DNA from: Pseudooceanicola lipolyticus
GTDB taxonomy: Bacteria; Pseudomonadota; Alphaproteobacteria; Rhodobacterales; Rhodobacteraceae
NCBI RefSeq assembly: GCF_002786325.1
Contig: NZ_PGTB01000011.1
Location: forward strand, 1 to 64,000
Length of the DNA: 64,000 bases
Reading direction: 5' to 3'
The notes below the pieces were generated by a model. The model searched no databases. It was not told where the DNA came from and was given only the letters and a program-made list of their open reading frames with translations. Shown in pieces: positions 58,896 to 64,000 of the stretch. Positions within the stretch are counted from its first letter, which is position 1; every line of letters begins with the position of its first letter. Position numbers and translations under genes: made by a program.

Positions 58896-58906
58896 TAGAC
58901 ATCTAA
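58896..58906 (+). promoter_or_regulatory. Operator half-site before the UspA gene
   Basis: TAGACATCTAA is identical to the first 11 bases of the long palindrome at 44842 (before the TRAP receptor). It lies 46 bp before the start codon. Confidence 0.6.
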
Positions 58907-58952
58907 GTAGTCAAATGATAGCATGCCTTAGTGTTCGATCAGTGAGGCGAAG

Positions 58953-59777
58953 ATGAGCATCAAGAATATTCTTATTACGCATTCCGGGAGTACTGGATTC
59001 CCGAGTGGCGTAGGTCATGCGACAAAAATTGCGGCCAAGCACGATGCATGGCTGACGGCGGTATATGGCAGCACTTCTTCCTACTTCGAACACGTTCTCG
59101 GCCTGACCGAGGACCTTCTCGACAAGCTCGGAAATGTGCGGAATGAGAAAATCGAAGCTGCTCGCGCCTTTTTTGAGGAGCAAGCTTCTGCGGCTGGAGT
59201 GGCCGAACGGTCGCGTTTTGTTATGCCAAGCGAGATCGGAAAGTTAAGTTTGCCCGAAATCGCACGTAATTTTGATTTTGTGGTGACAGGCTACCACTCG
59301 AACCTTCCTACCGATGAATTTCGCGCTGTGAACCCCGATCTCATGGCATTGCAAAGCGGCCGCCCAGTCCTTGTTGTACCCAATGGATACTCCACCGACA
59401 AACTTGGTTCACATGCTCTCGTCGCCTGGGACGGAAAGCGCTCGGCAGCTCGTGCGCTCAACGACGCAATGACGATCTTGGAGGAGAGACCGCGCAAGGT
59501 CACGATCTTGAGCGTTGGCGCCAGCCTGCCGAAAATGCCCGAAGGAACTGACATTGTCACCCACCTCCGACGCCACGGTGTTGACGTGGAACAGGTCGAG
59601 CGCCCCAAAGGCAAGAACGGCATAGCCGACGTTATTCAACGGACCGCTGCCGAGTTGGGGGCAAAATTGATCGTGATGGGGGCTTACGAACACAGCAAGT
59701 TTTCGCAAGACCTGTTCGGGGGCGTTACTCACGAAGTCATCAGGAGCAGCCAAGTGCCGGTGTTCATGTCCCACTGA
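58953..59777 (+). CDS. Universal stress protein (tandem UspA)
   Basis: This 274-aa protein has two Usp domains (residues about 3-140 and 150-272). The second has the nucleotide-binding pattern GAYEHSKFSQDLFGGVTHEVI. Usp proteins are stress-linked ATP-binding proteins. The operator-like half-site before it suggests it is expressed together with the aromatic catabolic genes. The ATG at 58953 has GAGGCGAAG upstream. Confidence 0.85.
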   Translation: MSIKNILITHSGSTGFPSGVGHATKIAAKHDAWLTAVYGSTSSYFEHVLGLTEDLLDKLGNVRNEKIEAARAFFEEQASAAGVAERSRFVMPSEIGKLSLPEIARNFDFVVTGYHSNLPTDEFRAVNPDLMALQSGRPVLVVPNGYSTDKLGSHALVAWDGKRSAARALNDAMTILEERPRKVTILSVGASLPKMPEGTDIVTHLRRHGVDVEQVERPKGKNGIADVIQRTAAELGAKLIVMGAYEHSKFSQDLFGGVTHEVIRSSQVPVFMSH

Positions 59778-59856
59778 CCGCATCGTCGTGCCCTTCGGAG
59801 GGTGTCCTTTGCGTGGCTCGCAGTGTCGCCCCCCGCGCGGGGCCTTCTGTACATGA

Positions 59857-60846
59857 TCATGCAGGCTCGGCGAAGGATTGTCGGATGCGGTCCATGAGCT
59901 GAATTTGCGGTGCGGAAAACACCGTCTTCTTGTCGTAGACTAGGAACAGTGGCATTGCAATTTCCAGGTCTGGTGTATGCACAAGGCGAAGCCCCGACGC
60001 CTCTGGGTCCCTCGGCAATGCGCTCTTGAAGACGAAACCGGCCCCGACATCGGCGCGGATCGCATTTAGGATCGGCTCGGGATGCCCGAAGGCTAGTACG
60101 CTGTTGGTTCGCACGACCCCTGCGGCGCGCAGCACCTCGTCGATGAGCTCTCGCGCCATTTGCCCTTTCGGCGGGGTGATCAACGGCAATGTCCCTAGCT
60201 CATCGATATAAGCGACATCGCCGACCAGTCGGCTCTCTATCGCGGCCACCAGATAAAGCGGCTCGCGCCAGAGCAATTCGATCTCCAACCGTGAGGTGTC
60301 GCGATTGTGATCAACCAAAGTGATCCCGAAGTCGCAATCCCCAAGCAGTACTGATTCCGTGGCAAGGTAGGGGCTGGCCATCGACACCGAAATCCTGGCC
60401 GATGGATATTCCTTTTTGAACGCGATTATAGTTTCAGACAACTTGTAAGTCCCGGCCACCATCGACGAGGCGATCCGCGTTCGGCCAATCAAGCCTTTCT
60501 TGATGTCTGCGAGGTCAAGAAACATATCTGAGCTGCGCTGAATAGTTTCCTTCGCCCAGGCAAGAGTGCGACGCCCGGCTTGTGTCAGTTCGATGTTGCG
60601 CCCGGCCTTGCGCACCAACTTGACACCAAGGCTCTTCTCAAGACTGCGCAGGTGGGCGGTTACTGCGGGTTGCGCGATATTCAAATATTCCGCCGCGCGG
60701 GTTACACTGTTGAATTTGGCGATCGTGCAAAAGACGTGCAGCTTGTGCAGCGTGAGGTTGCGCGACCGAAGCAAGTCTTTCGACAGCGTGTCGTTCGGTT
60801 CTTCTGGCCGATCTTTGCGCAATTCCTGTTCTCCTGTGTCAGGCAT
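59857..60846 (-). CDS. LysR-family regulator
   Basis: This 329-aa protein has an N-terminal helix-turn-helix (LTLHKLHVFCTIAKFNSVTRAAEYLNIAQPAVTAHLRSLEKSLGVKLVRKAGRNIELTQAGRRTLAWAK) and a LysR substrate domain. It is divergent from the 3-hydroxyacyl-CoA dehydrogenase-like gene and likely controls that set. The start at 60846 (MPDTGEQ) is chosen; the frame extends to 60882. Confidence 0.85.
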   Translation of the reverse strand: MPDTGEQELRKDRPEEPNDTLSKDLLRSRNLTLHKLHVFCTIAKFNSVTRAAEYLNIAQPAVTAHLRSLEKSLGVKLVRKAGRNIELTQAGRRTLAWAKETIQRSSDMFLDLADIKKGLIGRTRIASSMVAGTYKLSETIIAFKKEYPSARISVSMASPYLATESVLLGDCDFGITLVDHNRDTSRLEIELLWREPLYLVAAIESRLVGDVAYIDELGTLPLITPPKGQMARELIDEVLRAAGVVRTNSVLAFGHPEPILNAIRADVGAGFVFKSALPRDPEASGLRLVHTPDLEIAMPLFLVYDKKTVFSAPQIQLMDRIRQSFAEPA

Positions 60847-61123
60847 CCGGTTTGATGGCTCGGAAGCATACCAAAACCACAATAAATCAGTCGGGCAAGT
60901 TCAGGAATCAACTCTATTGATTGAGTGCCCGGCATTAAATCATAACCGTAGCCATATATATTGTCGACGTTTGCGTATTGGACGCGAGACCGCTCGGCAT
61001 CGCACAATCGGAACATTCCTGATCCTTGCGCGGCTATCGCAGCGGCTCGAGTGAAACAGTCGGCTAGAAGCCTGTCGTCCAGAAGAGTCGAAGGTTCATA
61101 CCATTTGAAGGGAGGAGGAAAGT
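60847..61123. promoter_or_regulatory. LysR-dehydrogenase divergent control region
   Basis: This 277-base gap separates the divergent LysR gene and the next unit. A LysR-type T-N11-A site is expected but was not pinned down. No gene is supported here. Confidence 0.4.
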
Positions 61124-62107
61124 TTGAAGGAATTTGCGTTCGGTACGGAGCCGCCCGGGTCCGGTAGGATTTGCATCGTCGGGGCCGGATTCATGGGATG
61201 TGTCATCGCGACACTCTATGCGCATCACGGCTATGATGCGGTGATCTGCGACAGCAATCAGACCATGCTTGACACTTACGTGGAGCGGGCCCGCCCGATC
61301 GCGGCAGGACTGATCGAGGATTCGGATGAATCGGAGGCCATGCTAGCCGGAGTGACACTTGAGCCGGATCTTGCGAGCGCGGTCGAAGGGGCCTTCCTCG
61401 TGCATGAAGCAGTGCAGGAATCCCTGGAAGTCAAACAGGCCCTGTTCGCGGAACTCGACAGGATCTGTCCGGAAAACGTGGTGCTGGCGACCAACACCTC
61501 GTCCTTCCTGATCTCCGACATCGCCGCTCAAATGACACGCAAAGAGCGGATGATGGGCATTCACTATGTTACTCCGGGTCATATCGTTCCCGTAATCGAG
61601 TTGATCCATGCGGCCGATACGCCAGCGGAGTTGGTGGCATGGAGCCGCATGCTGGTGCAGAACATCGAACATGTCGGTGTCGCGATCCTCGAACGTCCGG
61701 GCTTTCTTGTGAACCGGATCCAGTTCGCCATGCTGACCGAGATCTATCGTCTGATGGACGAAGGCCTGGCAACGCGCGACGATATCGACGATGCCGTCCG
61801 GCTAAGTCTCGGGCCGCGGCTCGCGCTATGGGGTCCACTCCTGACTGAAGATCTAATCGTCTCGAAGAAGACCGCGCTCGCCGTCACTAATTCGATCTAC
61901 GAGCAGACCGGAGACGAGAATTACAAGGGCCGGAAGGTGCTTGAGGATCTGGTCGAACAGAACAACCTCGGCGCGATGACGGGGCAGGGTTGGTACAAGT
62001 TCAACAACAGCCCCGAAGCGGTAGTCGAGACGCGGGACGCCCAATTGCGTGCCCTCCTGGCCTGGCTCGAAGAGATCGATCCCGTTCGCTCTTTGAACGT
62101 TAGCTAG
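61124..62107 (+). CDS. 3-hydroxyacyl-CoA dehydrogenase-like protein
   Basis: This 327-aa protein has the NAD-binding motif RICIVGAGFMGCVIATLYA, LVHEAVQESLEVKQALFAELDRICPENVVLATNTSS and the C-terminal 3HCDH domain. It may act on a hydroxyacyl-CoA or, as several related proteins do, on a hydroxyacid or betaine-type substrate. A TTG start is used at 61124 because GGGAGGAGG lies 4-5 nt upstream. It is the first gene of a unit with the alcohol dehydrogenase-like gene. Confidence 0.85.
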   Translation: MKEFAFGTEPPGSGRICIVGAGFMGCVIATLYAHHGYDAVICDSNQTMLDTYVERARPIAAGLIEDSDESEAMLAGVTLEPDLASAVEGAFLVHEAVQESLEVKQALFAELDRICPENVVLATNTSSFLISDIAAQMTRKERMMGIHYVTPGHIVPVIELIHAADTPAELVAWSRMLVQNIEHVGVAILERPGFLVNRIQFAMLTEIYRLMDEGLATRDDIDDAVRLSLGPRLALWGPLLTEDLIVSKKTALAVTNSIYEQTGDENYKGRKVLEDLVEQNNLGAMTGQGWYKFNNSPEAVVETRDAQLRALLAWLEEIDPVRSLNVS

Positions 62108-62191
62108 TTCGAACAAGGAAACGAGAAGCGGAAAACGACGTGTCCGGTAATTCGGCAGGGCAGGTGAATTTTAGTGCAAAGGGAGCGCGAT

Positions 62192-63265
62192 ATGCGGGGT
62201 GTGACATTTCCCGGAGACAAGCGGGTCGAGATCATGGAGTTCGACGATCCGACGCCAGGGCCGGGCGAAGTGGTCATCGAGGTCAAGGCATCGGGTCTTT
62301 GCGGCAGTGATCTGCACGCCTACCGCGCACCGAGCGACGACCGGGCGTTTCGCAAATTGGCCAAGGGCAAACCTTACGAGACGATGCGCGACGGCGGACC
62401 CATAATCGCCGGACACGAGCCCTGCGGGGTCGTCGTAGCGATCGGGCCGGGGATTGATCGGAACATTGCGCGGATCGGGCAACGGGTGATGATCCATCAC
62501 TACTCCGGCTGCCACATCTGCGATCAGTGCCGCACCGGGTGGCCCCAAATCTGCGAAAACAAGGTGCCTGACATTTACGGCTGGACAGCCCATGGCGCGC
62601 ACGCGAAATACATGAAATGCGCGGCCCATACGCTGGTCACGCTGCCCGAAGAGCTGTCGTTCGAAGCGGGTGCGGCGATTGCCTGTGGGTCCGGCACCTC
62701 CTACGCCGCACTGCGCAAGATCCAGCCCAACGGCAGCCATACGATCGCGATCTTCGGACAGGGCCCTGTCGGGTTATCAGGCACACAATTCGCCGCGGCA
62801 ATGGGGGCGAGGGTGATCGCTCTCGATATCAGCCCCGAGCGGCTCGAAATGGCCCGCCGCTTCGGCGCCGTCGAAACAATCAACCCGGTTGAAACCGACG
62901 CTGTGGAGGCAATCCGAGAACTGACACACGGTCGGGGCGCGCACTACACGCTGGAAACATCGGGCGCACCACAAGCGATCAACGACGCAGTCAAATGCCT
63001 ACGGCTTTGGGGCACCGCGGTCTTCGTTGGACTGGGACAGCCGACAGAAATCAACCTCGCGTCAGACGTGATCTTTCGCCAGATCAACATGGCGGGATCG
63101 TTCACCTTCTCCACTAACCTGATGGAGGATTGCGGCGTCTTTTCCGTGGATCGCGGGATCGACGTCGGTTCAATCTTCTCAGACCGGTGGGCGCTGGAGG
63201 ACGCCGGAAAAGCCTACGACCTGCTCGACAAGCAGGTCGGGGGAAAGGGAGTAATCGTGTTTTGA
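62192..63265 (+). CDS. Zinc-dependent alcohol dehydrogenase (MDR family)
   Basis: This 357-aa MDR enzyme has the catalytic zinc site (C in GLCGSDLHAY, H-E in GHEPCG), the structural zinc cluster (GCHICDQCRTGWPQIC) and the Rossmann AIFGQGPVGLSG. It is likely a sugar-alcohol or hydroxyacid dehydrogenase. The ATG at 62192 is preferred to the frame start at 62174. It precedes a TRAP receptor gene that probably supplies its substrate. Confidence 0.85.
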   Translation: MRGVTFPGDKRVEIMEFDDPTPGPGEVVIEVKASGLCGSDLHAYRAPSDDRAFRKLAKGKPYETMRDGGPIIAGHEPCGVVVAIGPGIDRNIARIGQRVMIHHYSGCHICDQCRTGWPQICENKVPDIYGWTAHGAHAKYMKCAAHTLVTLPEELSFEAGAAIACGSGTSYAALRKIQPNGSHTIAIFGQGPVGLSGTQFAAAMGARVIALDISPERLEMARRFGAVETINPVETDAVEAIRELTHGRGAHYTLETSGAPQAINDAVKCLRLWGTAVFVGLGQPTEINLASDVIFRQINMAGSFTFSTNLMEDCGVFSVDRGIDVGSIFSDRWALEDAGKAYDLLDKQVGGKGVIVF

Positions 63266-63376
63266 GATGGGGGCCGCGCGCTGCAGTCCCGTAAGTTTTA
63301 AGCCGGATTGGTCGTTGCTTCCGCGATGCCCGGGCAGGGTGCCGGGAGGCGGCCGGAAAACAGAGGAGGAAAGAGA

Positions 63377-64000
63377 ATGAACAAACTATTGCGTAGTCTT
63401 GCCGCATCCATAGCACTAATGCCGCTGGCGACCGCTGCGGTGGCGGATACCAAGATCCTGGCGAGCTGGGACCAGAGCTACGCCGCCGTCGGCGAGGTGC
63501 TGGACCCGTTCATGGAATACCTGGAGGCGGAGACGACCGCCGAGCTCGGCCTGTCGCGGTTCGGGCCCGAGACGATCCCGCCGTTCGAACAGCTGAACCC
63601 GGTGACCCAGGGCCTGTTCGACATGCTCTATACCAATGGCGGATATCACTACAATGATATCGCGCTCGGCATGGCGCTCGATTCTCTAAGCGGCGACATT
63701 GGTACGATCCACGAGTCGGGCATGTGGGACTTCGTCGATCAGGAATACCAGAAAGCCGGGTTGAAGCTCATCGCGATCTTCTACGATACCAACGGTTTCC
63801 ACATGATCCTGAAGGAGCCCCTGACCGGCGACGGGCTTACCGGCCGGCGCATCCGGGGCACCCCTCTCTATCATCCGGTGATCGAAGCGCTTGGCGGTTC
63901 CCCGGTGGTGTTACCGGGCGGGGATATCTATCCGGCTCTCGAACGTGGCGTGGTCGACGGCGCGGCCTGGCCGGCAGTGGGCGCGGTCAACTACCGCTGG
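63377..64000 (+). CDS. DctP-type TRAP transporter solute receptor, truncated by window end
   Basis: 208 codons are visible: a signal peptide (MNKLLRSLAASIALMPLATAAVA-DT), and a DctP-like body with ASWDQSYAAVGEVLDPFMEYLE, GLFDMLYTNGGYHY, YDTNGFHMILKEPLTG and GGSPVVLPGGDIYPALERGVVDGAAWP. The gene continues beyond the window. GAGGAGGAAAG precedes the ATG. It likely imports a ligand used by the two dehydrogenases upstream. Confidence 0.85.
   Translation, partial: MNKLLRSLAASIALMPLATAAVADTKILASWDQSYAAVGEVLDPFMEYLEAETTAELGLSRFGPETIPPFEQLNPVTQGLFDMLYTNGGYHYNDIALGMALDSLSGDIGTIHESGMWDFVDQEYQKAGLKLIAIFYDTNGFHMILKEPLTGDGLTGRRIRGTPLYHPVIEALGGSPVVLPGGDIYPALERGVVDGAAWPAVGAVNYRW

Overview
The window looks like part of a large plasmid or chromid of an alphaproteobacterium, most likely the Rhodobacterales/Roseobacter group. 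The reasons are a complete repABC replication and partition unit, a pcaQ-DCHGB gene order, TAXI- and DctP-type TRAP transporters, a DUF1403-ScpB pair and high-GC coding. No rRNA, tRNA or CRISPR array was seen.

Layout. (1) 1-10.1 kb is a defence-type island: a small toxin-antitoxin-like pair; a tightly overlapped five-gene operon (XRE regulator, Cas4-like PD-(D/E)XK nuclease with Fe-S cysteines, long Argonaute with an apparently intact DEDD tetrad, small helical protein, HExxH/ExxxD metallopeptidase); and an AAA+ ATPase with a subtilisin-like protease. (2) 10.2-11.9 kb holds ScpB and DUF1403 genes. (3) 11,998-22,857 is a composite transposon: two apparently identical 3,506-bp Tn5053-like units (tniA, tniB, tniQ) in direct orientation bracket a secreted alpha/beta hydrolase and IS debris. 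The whole block is flanked by the 5-bp duplication gctcc and splits a tyrosine recombinase gene after its tenth codon. (4) 23.9-28.0 kb is repA-repB-repC on the minus strand, with a candidate antisense RNA in the repB-repC gap and two parS-like palindromes. (5) 28.1-29.9 kb is decayed: an IS110 remnant and a frameshifted Toprim gene. (6) 30-64 kb is an aromatic-catabolism region.

How the catabolic genes fit together. Phthalate is probably taken up by a TRAP transporter and oxidised by an oxygenase/reductase pair (Pht3/Pht2-like). A Gfo/Idh/MocA dehydrogenase (Pht4-like) rearomatises the diol and Pht5 decarboxylates 4,5-dihydroxyphthalate to protocatechuate. The pca genes (HG, B, C, D, IJ, F) then convert protocatechuate to succinyl-CoA and acetyl-CoA, under PcaQ and PcaR. 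A 2-hydroxyacid dehydrogenase, a benzoylformate-decarboxylase-like enzyme, an aldehyde dehydrogenase and an FMN 2-hydroxyacid oxidase suggest a mandelate-like side route.

A recurring operator-like dyad (TTAG-N4-CTAA and the related TAGACATCTAA) lies before several of these transcription units and near two MarR genes. It also lies before the hydrolase carried by the composite transposon, which suggests that this hydrolase feeds the same pathway.
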